A DNA stretch of 64,000 nt, from assembly GCF_048569485.1 (NCBI RefSeq), contig NC_134358.1, positions 551,792,309-551,856,308 of the forward strand. Reading direction: 5' to 3'. Below the pieces are notes generated by a model, which searched no databases, was not told where the DNA came from, and saw only the letters and a program-made list of their open reading frames with translations. A program made the position numbers and the translations under genes. The stretch's first letter is position 1. The number at the start of each line of letters is the position of its first letter. The stretch is from Anomaloglossus baeobatrachus (lineage: Eukaryota > Chordata > Amphibia > Anura > Aromobatidae). Shown one piece after another: positions 1 to 12,276 of this stretch.

Positions 1-330
1 TCTATCTATCTATCCATCTATCTATCTGTCTATCTATCCCTCTATCTATCTATCCATCTATCTATCTGTCTATCTATCCCTCTATCTATCTATCTATCTC
101 TCTATCTATCTATCCGTCTATCTATCCCTGTATCCCTCTATCTATCCCTCTATCTATCCCTCTATCTATCTATCTATCTATCCCTCTATCTATCTATCTA
201 TCTATCCGTCTATCCCTCTATCTATCTATCTATCTATCTATCCGTCTATCTATCCCTCTATCCCTCTATCCCTCTATCTATCTATCTATCTATCCCTCTA
301 TCCCTCTATCTATCCATCTATCTATCAATC
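1..330. repeat. (TCTA)n tetranucleotide microsatellite
   Basis: About 330 bp of TCTA units with frequent TCCC, TCCG and TCTG variants. It continues past the left edge of the window and decays between 330 and 360. It sits about 100 bp upstream of the candidate splice acceptor at 432-433, so it may lie in the last intron of a host gene. The same motif, reverse-complemented, forms the GATA arrays at 58.2 and 60.5-61.3 kb. Confidence 0.95.
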
Positions 331-433
331 TTTATATCTACATTTCTATCTATCTAGTACAACTATTTATTTATCTGTCTTTTTGTCTGGATATTTTATT
401 AAAGAGAACTCTATACTTTTGTTCCCCCCCTAG

Positions 434-483
434 GATCATCAGAAAGGAACACGATACACAATTATGAAAGAAGACGCAAATGA
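434..483 (+). CDS. Candidate terminal coding exon of a host gene (partial, unidentified)
   Basis: A pyrimidine-rich run ending in TAG at 431-433 looks like a 3' splice site. If the exon is entered in phase 2, the frame runs 15 codons (SSERNTIHNYERRRK) to a TGA at 481-483, and an AATAAA follows 130 bp later. The other two frames are also open for a short distance (frame 1 for 44 codons), so the phase is not fixed by this exon alone. The choice of phase 2 rests on a very similar arrangement on the minus strand at 56387-56436, which ends in RRRK at the same distance from its acceptor. I do not recognise the protein; a basic cytoplasmic tail is one possibility. The rest of the gene would lie left of the window. 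Confidence 0.35.
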
Positions 484-615
484 GCCCCCCCCGCCCCTCC
501 GAACCGAACCATTGATTAAACTTCATTCATTGAACCAGAAGATGAAGTGTAATATATTATATCCAGTGTAAAATGAATACTTATTTATTTTAAGATTGGT
601 TTAGCTTGTATATTC

Positions 616-621
616 AATAAA
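616..621 (+). terminator. Candidate poly(A) signal AATAAA
   Basis: AATAAA is followed by T-rich and then GT-rich sequence (about 630-670), the usual order of a vertebrate cleavage and polyadenylation site. It would end the transcript that contains the candidate terminal exon at 434. Confidence 0.4.
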
Positions 622-640
622 GTTATTATTTTTAATAGTG

Positions 641-1497
641 TGGCAATGATACGTGTCCTATAAGTGTGCCGTGATTCTCCAATTATCACTCTCATCAGGA
701 TAATATAATATGCCGCTGATTGGAGAGGGGACTAACTGATTGCGGAGGGTCTGCTATGGTGAGGAACCTCTCATGTCAAGGTGAGGAGCATCTCTTGGTC
801 TGGGTATAACATTCAGACCTCTGGACCCTTAATTGTGGGGAATCTTAATCTTTAAATATAAGAACATTCAGTTTTTTTTTAACTCTTAACATTGTTGTTT
901 AGAATCCAAAACAGTGCCACATCTGTCCTCAGGTTGTGTCTGGTATTGCAGCTCAGCGCCATCGGTGTGAGTCGTAACGCCATACACGACCTGTGGGGGC
1001 GCTTGTGGTGCTCATTCTAGAAGAAGGAAGCCAAGTTGATGTTCTTCACCGTAGCAGGTTCTCCCAAATGTTAAGATGGCCTATCTATCCAGTAAATGGT
1101 AGAGGCATCCAGAACTGGCAGAACATGCTGGTAGTTGTAGTTCTTTGTTAGATCCCTAATATTTAGATACGCCATTTTACCTGGACATCAGTTGGAGGCA
1201 GAAGGTCAATGTTTAATGATAAGGGGCGCCTCTCTTGTACCTTTTGTTATTGACCGGACGTTGGTATCATTGCAGCATGTTTATTTTCTTTCCTGAATGT
1301 GAATCCGAAATGTTCATTTCATAGTTTAGATTTTTTTTTTCTGATAGTGGCACTTTGAATAAAAAAAAAATTAAGATTTTGCAACATTTTCTTGCGTTTT
1401 AAGCTTGGTTATTTTTCAAAATGTGTATTATGTATACTGAAAGTCAATGGAATAATCCTGATTATTGTCTGCAACAGTGGTCTGTAATATGGTGCAG
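641..1497. other. Unclassified sequence, no gene seen
   Basis: AT-rich unique-looking sequence with no convincing frame, splice pair or terminal repeat. A short GTAGTTGTAGTTCT block near 1131-1145 resembles half of the inverted repeat at 1498-1550. Confidence 0.5.
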
Positions 1498-1550
1498 AAC
1501 TACAACTCCCAGAATGCCCAGACTGCTTGGACAATATGGGAGTTGTAGTT
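1498..1550. repeat. Short inverted repeat with a ZNF143-like motif
   Basis: Arms AACTACAACTCCC (1498-1510) and GGGAGTTGTAGTT (1538-1550) are perfect reverse complements around a 27-bp loop. The left arm continues as AGAATGCCC and so resembles the vertebrate ZNF143/THAP11 site (ACTACAANTCCCAGNATGC, from memory). Such ends are common in dispersed vertebrate repeats, so this may be a small decayed MITE rather than a functional promoter site. Confidence 0.5.
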
Positions 1551-2499
1551 TGACTATATCACTTAACACAGGGGTCATGGACATTTGGTCAAGAAGAGTG
1601 TATGTACCATGAGGCGGCTATGGACCCTTTCCAGGTTGCCTATGTCCCCAACTAAAAGGGCGGATGGTAAGAACCTGCACAAAGATGTGTCTTCAAGGGT
1701 ATGGAGGCTGTACCTTTCTCATGAAATTAAGATGAGGAATGCCAATCCCCCATGTTTGGGTAGTTTAGCAGTGTGGTAGTGTAAGAGGCATACAGGTGGG
1801 AAGGCTCAAGAGGGAACGAATAGAGAATAGGTTCAAGTGAAAGAAGATGTTGCGTCGGTGATGGGGCTGGTCTGATGTAACCTCGAGAGGTCCGGAGCCT
1901 ACATCTCACCCCGGCGGGCTTAGAGAGTTATCCATCTAGAGAGCTGACGTAGGTGTGAGGAATTGGGGAAAGGAGTCACAGACCCCGGAGCTTGAGGACA
2001 AGTTCCAAAATAGTGGAGGACAGGTTGAGGAGCCGTACCCCACACTTAAAGAAAGAAAGGAAAAGAAGACCATGTCTGTCATAACCGTGTGAAGAATAAA
2101 AGTGAACTCCAGTGTTGCGTGTGTTACTAACTGTCTACGACCCCTGCCAGCGGGGTGATGGACACCAGCCTGAAGAAACCTGTAATTGTTATGCACGCCA
2201 CCCGTAGTCAAATCCGCCCACATAGTCTCCTTGGCGTAGGAGTATGGCGCCTGCAGAGACCTGGTCCGGCCCCCTCCTTGTGCTATGGAGCTTTCTGTTT
2301 GCCATAAAATTCCATTTGCCATTTTTTTAGGGAGAGTATAGAGCACAATATTTTTTTCTATATGTAGCTTCCCAGTCTTTTCTTAGTCACATCCTTTTCC
2401 CACCTTCTCCATGCCCCCAGAATGTCTATTTGGGGACAACGAAGGCTTTATGGGACGTTTCGACCAAAGACATTTGCCAACTCATCTTGTAGATCCTCT
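1551..2499. other. Unclassified repeat-like sequence, possible decayed LTR
   Basis: No gene is recognised. An AATAAA near 2094-2101 followed by a GTGTTGCGTGTG stretch looks like a poly(A) site of an LTR, but I cannot find matching ends or a target-site duplication. The 136-codon minus frame at 1936-2346 has no recognisable domain. Confidence 0.25.
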
Positions 2500-2815
2500 C
2501 TTCTTCACAGAGCCGCCTGGACAGTCCAAGAAAGTTAACAAGTATTGGAGTTTTGATGGCACTGGAGACATTTGCAAACACTTCCAAGAGTGTGGAAGGT
2601 CTTCACTTCTTCAGCAAACCACCTGAACAGTCCAAGAGAGTTGGCAAGTATGGTGGTTTTGGTGGAAGCCAAGATTTTTTTTCATTTCTTCCAAAAGTAT
2701 GGAGGGACTCTTGAAATTGGCTTTCTGAGATGTTTCTACCAGAGACTTTTGACAACCCTTTTGGCAGTCTGGGAGGCCTTCCATTCTTCATGGTGCCACC
2801 TGGATAGTCAGGTTG
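2500..2815. repeat. Degenerate tandem repeat
   Basis: Three imperfect copies of a block beginning CTTCTTCA, then a CCACCTG-A/GACAGTCC-like core and GTTGGCAAGTAT, at about 2500, 2603 and 2780. Spacing is roughly 105 and then 180 bp, so the array is irregular. No coding meaning is apparent. Confidence 0.4.
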
Positions 2816-2822
2816 GCATGTA

Positions 2823-3470
2823 CATTGGGTACGGAAAGTATTCAGACTCCTTTAAATTTTTCACACTTTGTTTCATTGCAGCAATCTGATAAATTCAAAA
2901 AAGTTCCTTTTTTGCCATTCATGTACACTTTGCACCCCATCCCCCATCCTGACAGAAAAATACCAAAATTGTAGAAATGTTTGCATTTATTAAACAAGAA
3001 AAACTGAAATATCACATGGTCATAAGTATTCAGACCCTTTGCTCAGACACTCATATTTAAGTCACATGTTATCCATTTCCTTGTGGTCCTCCTTGAGATG
3101 GTTCTACTCCTTCATTGGAGTCCAGCTGTGTGTAATTAAACTGATAGGACTTTATTTGGAAAGGCGCACCCCTGTCTATATAAGACCTCACAGCTCACAG
3201 TGCATGTCCCACCAAATGAGAATCATGAGGTCAAAGGAACTACCCAAGGAGCTCAGAGACAAAATTGTGGCAAGGCACAGATCTGGCCAAGGTTACAAAA
3301 GAATTTCTGCAGTGCACAAGGTTCCTAAGAGCACAGTGGCCTCCATAATCCTTAAATGGAAGAAGTTTGGGACCATCAGAACTCTTCTTAGACCTGGTCA
3401 TCCAGCCAAACTGAGCAATCAATTGTGGGAGAAGAGCCTTGGTGAGAGAGGTAAAGAAGAACCCTAAGCC
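2823..3470 (+). mobile_element. Truncated Tc1 transposon, family A (5' half)
   Basis: The left end reads TTGGGTACGGAAAGTATTCA, typical of one vertebrate Tc1 family (usually CAGTGGGTACGG...). An ATG at 3225 opens a transposase amino terminus (MRSKELPKELRDKIVARHRS, then a helix-turn-helix ending STVASIILKWKK) that belongs to the paired-like DNA-binding domain. The frame is shifted after AKLSNQ (about 3415-3425), so the GERGKEEP tail is out of the family's usual RRALVREV frame. The catalytic half is absent: at about 3470 the sequence switches to another Tc1 family on the opposite strand. Confidence 0.85.
3225..3468 (+). pseudogene. Tc1 family A transposase amino-terminal remnant
   Basis: About 80 codons of the DNA-binding region of a Tc1 transposase. 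It has lost the DD34E catalytic domain and is frameshifted near codon 65. It cannot make an active enzyme; it could only have made a DNA-binding fragment. Confidence 0.8.
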
Positions 3471-3750
3471 CTATAACCTCTGCAGCAATGCTGGCAGCAC
3501 TCATATGTCTATTCTGAAGAGACAAGCTCTGGATATGACGCTGAGCACGTGCACTCAACTTCTTTGGTCGACCATGGAAAGGCCTGTTTTTAGTTAAACC
3601 TGTCTTGCTAAACCGCTGTATGGTCTTGGCCACCGTGCTGCAGCTCAGTGTCAGGGTGTCGACAATCTTCTTATAGCCTCGGCCATCTTTATGTAGTGCA
3701 ACAATTCTTTTTTCAGATCCTCAGAGAATTCTTTGCCATGAGGAGCCATG
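3388..3750 (-). pseudogene. Tc1 family B transposase amino-terminal remnant
   Basis: Encodes the start and the second helix-turn-helix of a Tc1 transposase (MAKTIQRFSKTGLTKNRPFH, then SARAQRHIQSLSL). The frame is broken near codon 15 by an apparent one-base loss and ends at the junction with family A, beyond which the translation is family A antisense. No catalytic residues remain. Confidence 0.75.
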
Positions 3751-4052
3751 CTGAGCTTCCAGTGCCCAGTATGAGAGAGTGTGTGAGAGGTAACACCAAA
3801 TCTAACACCCCTGCCCCCCATTCACACCTGAGACCTTGTAACACTAATGAGTCACATGACACCGGGGAGGGAAAATGGCTAATTGGGCATAATTGGCACA
3901 TTATCACTTAGGGGTGTACTCACTTTTGTTGTCAGCGGTTTAGACATTAATAGCTGTGTGTTGAGTTATTTAAATGGCACCAAATTTATACTGTTATTCA
4001 AGCTGTGCATTGAAATGTGAGGGGTGTACTCACTTTTGTGATATTCTATATA
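3471..4052 (-). mobile_element. Truncated Tc1 transposon, family B (5' half)
   Basis: On the minus strand the element starts near 4052 with the family-typical end containing GTGAGTACACCCCT, repeated at 3913-3930. An ATG near 3750 opens MAPHGKEFSEDLKK. One A appears to be missing from the A-run that follows, since the next stretch only matches the family (IVALHKDGRGYKKI) in a shifted frame. The frame STVAKTIQRFSKTGLTKNR to HMSAASIAAEV is readable at 3471-3630, then the copy stops at the junction with family A. Confidence 0.8.
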
Positions 4053-4377
4053 ATAAGGTCACCCCTGCAGAATTCTACTCATTCTGTCAAATAATAAGTT
4101 AGAATTTACACTTTTTGGATAGAATCCTGGCTCTGATTAGTTGTCTCAAAAATATGGAAACTATCCTGAATTGTTCCTGCATGTAACCATGACAACAGTA
4201 AAAAAACATGCATAAAAAAGAGCTCTATGGTTCCCTTAGCAACCAAACAGATGACTGATTTAAAAATTGGAATGTTGTTTGTTGCTATGGGTAATGGAAT
4301 CTTTGTTTCACCAATAAAATGGCCTTCTTAATGACCCCCACAGCTCTTAGGTCACTTAATTGGTGTCTATCTAAGGG
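4053..4377. other. Unclassified sequence between elements
   Basis: About 325 bp with no frame or terminal repeats that I can support. Its last four bases, CTAG at 4378-4381, are the left target-site duplication of LTR A. Confidence 0.5.
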
Positions 4378-6625
4378 CTAGTGTGGCGCCCCTGGGGCTC
4401 TGGTCGCCACAGGGTACTGCACTCCACTTAGGTGTAGTACTGATCATGGATCCAGGGAAGGTCGGTTTCACCATAGACAACCACAAGCACACATGGGTTG
4501 CCCTCTTTCCCACTGGGGCCTGGGCTAGGGTCGGGTGCCAAAGGGGTCGCCTACAGTGTGGCATTTACAGGATGTCCACACAACTGGGGCCCCAATCCAC
4601 TAGCTTAGGACCTGGGTGGGGGGTGGAGGTGCAACCACCAGGGGAAGTCAGGAGTCACATAGAAAGCAATTTAGAGAGTTCTCCGGCAGGAGTGACAGTG
4701 CGCGGACGTCTTTCTTGGTAGCTCCTGTGGAACATAGGATTTTAACGGTCGCTGTGGAGGATACCGTGTCAGTTCCCCCGGGACCAGCACAATTCAGGGT
4801 GAAGCACTCTAGGGTGGTGTAATTCCATGTTGCATCACCAGATTCTGCCGGACGGAGAGGTTCTATGCTTCTCTAAGCACACAAGTTTCCAGAGTCGAGT
4901 GGCACCAGGACTCCAGGGCCTAGATCACGGTCAGACTCAAGGGGATGCACGATATTGGCATAAGGAACAGTACTCTACCTAGTACGGAAAGGACTCTAAG
5001 GGGTACTTTGCACACTACGACATCGCAGCTGCGATGCCGGTGGGGTCAAATCGAAAGTGACGCACATCCGGCGTCGCTGTCAATATCGGAGTGTGTAAAT
5101 CGTTTTGGATACGATTAACGAGCGCAAAAGCGTCGAAATCGTATCATCGGTGTAGCGTCGGTCATTTCCATAATTTCGGAAGGACCGGTGTTATGATGTT
5201 GTTCCTCGTTCCTGTGGCAGCACACATCGCTGTGTGTGAAGCCGCAGGAGCGAGGAACATCTCCTACCTGCGTCACCGCGGCTCACGCCGGCTATGCGGA
5301 AGGAAGGAGGTGGGTGGGATGTTTACGTCCTGCTCATCTCCGCCCCTCCGCTTCTATTGGCCGCCTGCCGTGTGACGTCGCTGTGACGCCACACGACCCG
5401 CCCCCTTAGGAAGGAGGCGGGTCGCCGGCCAGAGCGACGTCGCAGGGCAGGTAAGTCCGTGTGAAGCTGCCGTAGCGATAACTATAACACAATATCGTAT
5501 GTGCGACGGGGGCGGGGACTATCGCGCTCGGCATCGCAAGTGACTCGCCCAGGGGTAGTCAGCGGTGGCGGGGCCCGATTCCGTGGCCCTGGTGGGGTCA
5601 GTTAATGTGGCGGTATTGGTTGTGATGATAGTGTTAAAGTTTATATAAGATTCGTGACGCCACCTGTGGTGATTTGCAGCTATTGAGCCGCAGCTGCTGT
5701 AAGGGACCTCCGGGGCTGATGTTATGGCAGCTAAGGTGTTTCTTGCTCTCAACAGGTAGAGCGGGTACCCCGGGGCAACCTTTGGTACTTTGTAGGCTCT
5801 ATGGTGTTTGTGGACGAGGTGCAGAATGAATCAGATGACACAGGGCTTGCAGTTTAGGTCTTTTACTCACTATTTCAGTTACTGCAGCAAACCGGTTGCC
5901 CACAGTATGCTGGGATTCACTGTCATGGACCTCCGCCGATCTCGGGTAGTTCAAGGGCCAGTACCGGTGCACCTGTGACACCCTGGACTATCCAGGTCAT
6001 CCCAGGTAGTCACACACACAACATCACACCCCTTCCAGTTAGGTAACAGCAGTCAAACACAAAAAACCTTGTCACCACCCTCCAGGTTTGATGTCCACAC
6101 CAGGGGAGGTGGAGCCAGGCGGTAGGCTTCACCCATCGAGTTCACAGGCCTGGAGGCGGGAAAACAGAGAGTTGTAGTCTGGCTCTGGAAGAGTCAAGTT
6201 CAAGGGAGTTGAGGGAGGTTGTGTCCAGAAGCAGACCTGTGCGCAGGCCTGCCAAAGACTACTCCGGTGGCTGGGTTGGAGCCCAGTCACCATTGGCAAG
6301 GAGGCAGACGGTAGTGGCCGACTGCAGGAGACCGGGATACGACCGGTGGAACCATAAGGGACCGGGGCAGGGTAGCGGCCCGCCGGAACCGAACCAGGGA
6401 GCCAACTGGATACCGGAGCACCAGGCAGGGTACTCAGACCCCGAACTAGGCTATAAGCCACCACCATAGTCAAATCAACTGATTCCGGTCTGGACCTCAG
6501 GGATTCATTCCTACCTAAGTGTCGATTGAAGGCAACAGCCCAACCATTCCGGATAAGTGCCACCGCCAAAGGCAAAAGATCCAAAGGGCCAGCGTCTGTG
6601 GGCAAACGGGCTCCTACGACACTTA

Positions 6626-8213
<1,588 letters not shown>

Positions 8214-10059
8214 TATATGCCGAGGAGCGGACTACCGGTGCCCAGGCACAGGAGTCAAGATTCACACACAGGTTGGTAGTGTCTGCCTTTCTCCTGCACC
8301 TAACAGGAAAGCTGCAGCCGGCTGCGGGCCCCGTTCATCACTCCGTTTGGTTTACCAGCGACTCCAGTGTCTTGTATCAGAGTGAGTACACCAGTGCCAT
8401 CAGACACCGCACCGCAACACCGCGCCCTGCACCCCGGCCCCCGCAACCAGGCCCCGGAACCAACATCCCCTACCCACAGAGGGGTCAACACCTAGCTGCG
8501 CCACTACACCGCTCCCGGGAGTCCCCGTACCTTCACCGCAGTGGTGGTGTCCACGATCACGACAACCCGTGGGTGGCGTCACGAACTATCATTCCAAAGC
8601 CAAATACCCGCATCCCCCGCGCATAGCGCCAACCCCCCTTGCAGAGCGATGTGACCCCCGGGTCCGTGAGAGGCTCGAGCCACCACCCGCAGTACACGAG
8701 CACGGATCCGAGCGGCTCGGCGGCCGTAGCCGAGGCCACTGGGCGGTACACACCCCTCTTTGTGTCTCTTTCCTGACTGACTTCCTAGCCTGGATCGTTG
8801 TAACTGTGCTGGTCTTGGCCTCCACCACAGGGCCTGAACAAAGGGAGCTAACCGCAGTTGTATCTTGCCCCCTTCACAGGGGATCTGTGGCAGGTTGTGG
8901 CCCTGGGCGCTTGCAAACACCCCAGGCCTTTGGTGTTACTTTTGAGGAATTGTCTTTCTTCCCTCTGTCTGGGGACCGTCCCCGAATGCAGACCGATTCC
9001 TCCACCCGATCTTTCAGTGGAAAAGGCCACGAGCCAATATGCGCTTCCGTGGCCCTGGGATCCTTTCTTTCTTTAGGTGTCACCTGGGCCTAACTAGACC
9101 CCAGCATCTCCATCAGGAACTTCCTTCTGTCACTTTCTCTTCTCCTTCACTTTCCTGAGGTAACTACCTCCCTCTCCTCCTCCCTCTGTCTCACTCCCTG
9201 ACAGGCTGATTGAACTTGAACTTCCTGGTTCCCTTATCTACTCACACTTTCTGACTCCTCCCACACACCCACTGACTAGGCCCCACCCACACTATTGAGA
9301 CCAGAAATGGGACTTATGGCCCCATGAATACATCCATGAGGGTTGCTGCCACTATCCCTGACCCAGTGTATGCCTACCAATTGGTGTGTGCAATTTTAGT
9401 CTGTGGACCGGTATGTGACCCTATTCTTACCCAGGATGGGATATCACACCTCTGGCTGAGGTGCAATATCTCTGTGGCGATGGAAGCCTCAGGGGCGCCA
9501 CACAAGCATCGGCTTGTGATGTCGTAGTGTGCAAAGTACCCCTAAGTGCTTCAAGCCACATTGACCTGCACTAAAAAGCACAGTGAGTAAGGGCCCACGG
9601 ACTATCGCACCGGTTCTGACCTCTCGTGGATTCGGGATCAACCAGAGTCCATTACGGCAGTGACCAGTACTGCTGGGCTGGCGACTGAAGCTGTGAGTAA
9701 GCTACATCTTGAACCCGCAGAGACTGTGTTGGCTTGTCCTTACCGGCATCGTCGCCCCGCACTCCGGCGCGTCCAAGGGACCACCATCCCACTGTCTTCC
9801 ATTCGGGGCCCACTCCGCTTGTGGGGAGCAACACCATCCTGGCGGCCATAACACCTGCCCCGGTGAGGAATATTGCAGCGGTGGCTACACCCTGGCTGCA
9901 TACCACAAACTTTCCCCAATAACCCCACTTTCCCCACCATTTACTGCACACCTCAGTGCAACGGAATCGGGCAAGGCCACCTGTGACACCGCCTGACCCG
10001 ACCCGCGACTGCCCGGCAATGAGTAGGTTAACCACCTGCCCCGTGGGGCGCTGCACTAG

Positions 10060-10572
10060 CATGTATTTGGGGAACCTCAGGACCTGATTAGAACTTTTAT
10101 CTCTGCACCCCTATTTGCTATACCCCACGAGGCATTGGGAGATGTAAAAGAAGAAGCCGTTGGAGCCTGCAGTCAATCATCGTTGGATTTTTCTTTCGGC
10201 TTGCTCTCGGTTTTGTGTGTTTTCGTTACTTATTGGTTTTGGCTGCTCGGATTGTTCTGCTTCATTAAGTCAGGACATGTTTTTGCTTTTCATCCTTTGT
10301 TTCTGGTGATTTCGCTACTACTGAATGATTAATAAGGTCGTTTTAGGTAAACTACTAATACTGAAGTCGTTGAGAAATAGAGATTTTATTCTCACCGTTC
10401 TATGTTGCCATCTGTGCTGGCTCCTAAAGGGGCGCTCCGCATAAATTTGCTAGTAGAAAGTCTGGGTTAGTAATGTAATGGACCAGTTTTCAATGGTTGG
10501 AGGCCTGCAAACAGCTCCGTATATCTCAGCTACCTGGAAGACAGCATATAGAATTCCTGGCTCATGTGACCG
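10060..10572. other. Unclassified sequence between LTR A and the cold-shock LTR element
   Basis: About 510 bp, T-rich, no recognised gene or repeat ends. The last four bases, ACCG, are the left target-site duplication of the next element. Confidence 0.5.
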
Positions 10573-11801
10573 TGTGGCGCCCCTGACCTGGTCAGGCACC
10601 ACTGAGTACTGCACCCATGCTGGGGACAGTACAATACAGGTAATCCAGAAGGCTGACCGAGGTGTGACTACACAGGCGCATAGTGATCAGGTCTCACACA
10701 TGTACCTTTGAGAGGACCCCTGGGGATCCCAGGAGGGGGCAAAGCCTTCACCTCCACTTGAGGAGTGGAGGGGGCGAAGCCTCCATCTCCACTCAAGGGG
10801 TGTGGTAGAGAGCCTGGTTGCTAGGTGACGTAGGCAGGCACAAAGGGAAAAGAGAAGGAGGAGTAAACAGTCTGAAGCAGAGTGTGGAGGAATGAGGAGC
10901 ATGGAAGTGGAGCTCAGACAGGAGCAGGAGTGCAGGTCCCACGAGTGAGCCAGTTTAGTGTGCAGCTCAGGAAGAGCAGAAGCAGACCCTGGAGCTGTTA
11001 CAGTCTAACAGCGTCCGCGCAGTGACTACCGACGGGGGAGAACGGTCACCTGGTAGTGCTGCCCGAACACCACACACAGCTGGAGAGAGAGCAGTGTAGT
11101 GGAAAGTAAGGAGACTGTCAGGGAGTACCAGGCCCAAACGGGCGGCAGATCCCGATGCGGGGATAGATCCACCTTTCCTTGCTAAACCTGCCGGTGTGGG
11201 GCCCTTAAAGCCCACGCCACAACACCACAAAAGCCGCAGCCACGTAGCCACAGTTAGGGCCCATAGTTCACAGGAGGCAAGCAGCTGGAGTGATCTGGTC
11301 CAGGCGACAAGCAAACGGCAAACAAACGAGGGGAGCAGCTACTTCCCTGGGTGACCCCCATAGGGACTAAAAGTCGGGGTTACCACAAACCACAGAAGGG
11401 CTAAGGAAGGCGAGTCGGTAGCCACCCTCATCAGTCAGCCTGAAGGATACCTGGTTCCAGCCTGGTTCATCCCAGCTACGCCCGGGTTACTCACCCTGCC
11501 ATCAACAGTGAGTAAAACCCCTGAAAGACATTCTGCTTGTGTGGAGTTATTCTGCGCCTTGTGGTTCTACACACCTACACAGGGCCCTGGGGCTTGCCTC
11601 ACTCTCAGGAGGCTATTACAACTGGCTGCACCCACCATCAGCCCCAGGCATCCCTTAACCTGCAGTGGCGGTCCCCACTGACCGCAATTCTGAGAGTGGC
11701 GTCACGACAATCCTAAAAGAAGATCTCCTACCTGTGACAAGATCCAGCTACGTGGAGTCCCTGAAGGTAATGCACCGACACAATACTGGTGGGGCTTCAC
11801 A
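10573..11801 (+). repeat. 5' LTR of the cold-shock element
   Basis: TG...CA ends (TGTGGCGCCCCTGACC to GGGGCTTCACA). Matches the copy at 14707-15935 over the whole length with about four mismatches. Contains TGGCGTCACGA at 11697-11707, a partial echo of the primer-binding site that follows the LTR. I see no clear TATA box or AATAAA, so the transcription start and poly(A) site cannot be placed. Confidence 0.9.
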
Positions 11802-11803
11802 TC

Positions 11804-11821
11804 TGGCGTCACGAACAGGAT
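11804..11821 (+). promoter_or_regulatory. Primer-binding site, serine tRNA type
   Basis: TGGCGTCACGAACAGGAT begins two bases after the 5' LTR, the expected place. From memory it is complementary to the 3' end of a vertebrate serine tRNA of the CGA isoacceptor (ending TCCTGTTCGTGACG plus CCA). It would prime minus-strand synthesis. Confidence 0.7.
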
Positions 11822-11850
11822 AAGGACTAGACCTGTTCAGACAGGTGACC

Positions 11851-12237
11851 ATGTGCCTGGGCGGTCCGCTTGAAAAATTGGAAGCGCCGCCATATTGCCA
11901 CCATGAAAAGCGCGCTGAAAAACAACAGCAGCCCACGCTGGGAGAAGTTACCGCCCACGAAGAGGTGTGGCTACCCAGAGATCCCCTGCAGAGTCCTGAC
12001 CTCGCAAGTGATGAGAGCGGAGGCGTTCAGAGACGTCGGGACAGAAAGGGAGCCAGAAGCCTGCTGCTGGAAGAGGCAGAGCAGAAATTGAAGAGCCTGC
12101 AACTGGAGGCAGCGACGAGTCCACTGCTGAGAAATCGTGCAGAAGAAGGCGCAGAGGAAATGGCGTCTGAACGCAGAAACCCAGAACCAGGCTCCGCTGC
12201 CTGGTGGTATCGGGAGCTTGCCCAGTTCTGCGACTGA
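11851..12237 (+). CDS. Upstream open frame of the cold-shock element, unrecognised
   Basis: A 128-codon frame at the start of the internal region. It is charged, with a predicted helical stretch rich in Leu, Glu and Lys (RSLLLEEAEQKLKSLQLEAA), and ends with an aromatic block WWYRELAQFC. The place and helical character are what one expects of the start of a Gag-like product, but I recognise no named domain. Other ATGs open short frames here too, including one in a good context at 11903, so the real start is uncertain. Confidence 0.45.
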   Translation: MCLGGPLEKLEAPPYCHHEKRAEKQQQPTLGEVTAHEEVWLPRDPLQSPDLASDESGGVQRRRDRKGARSLLLEEAEQKLKSLQLEAATSPLLRNRAEEGAEEMASERRNPEPGSAAWWYRELAQFCD

Positions 12238-12276
12238 CTGGAGACCCGGGTCGTGGAGCAGATCAGAGAGGAACGC

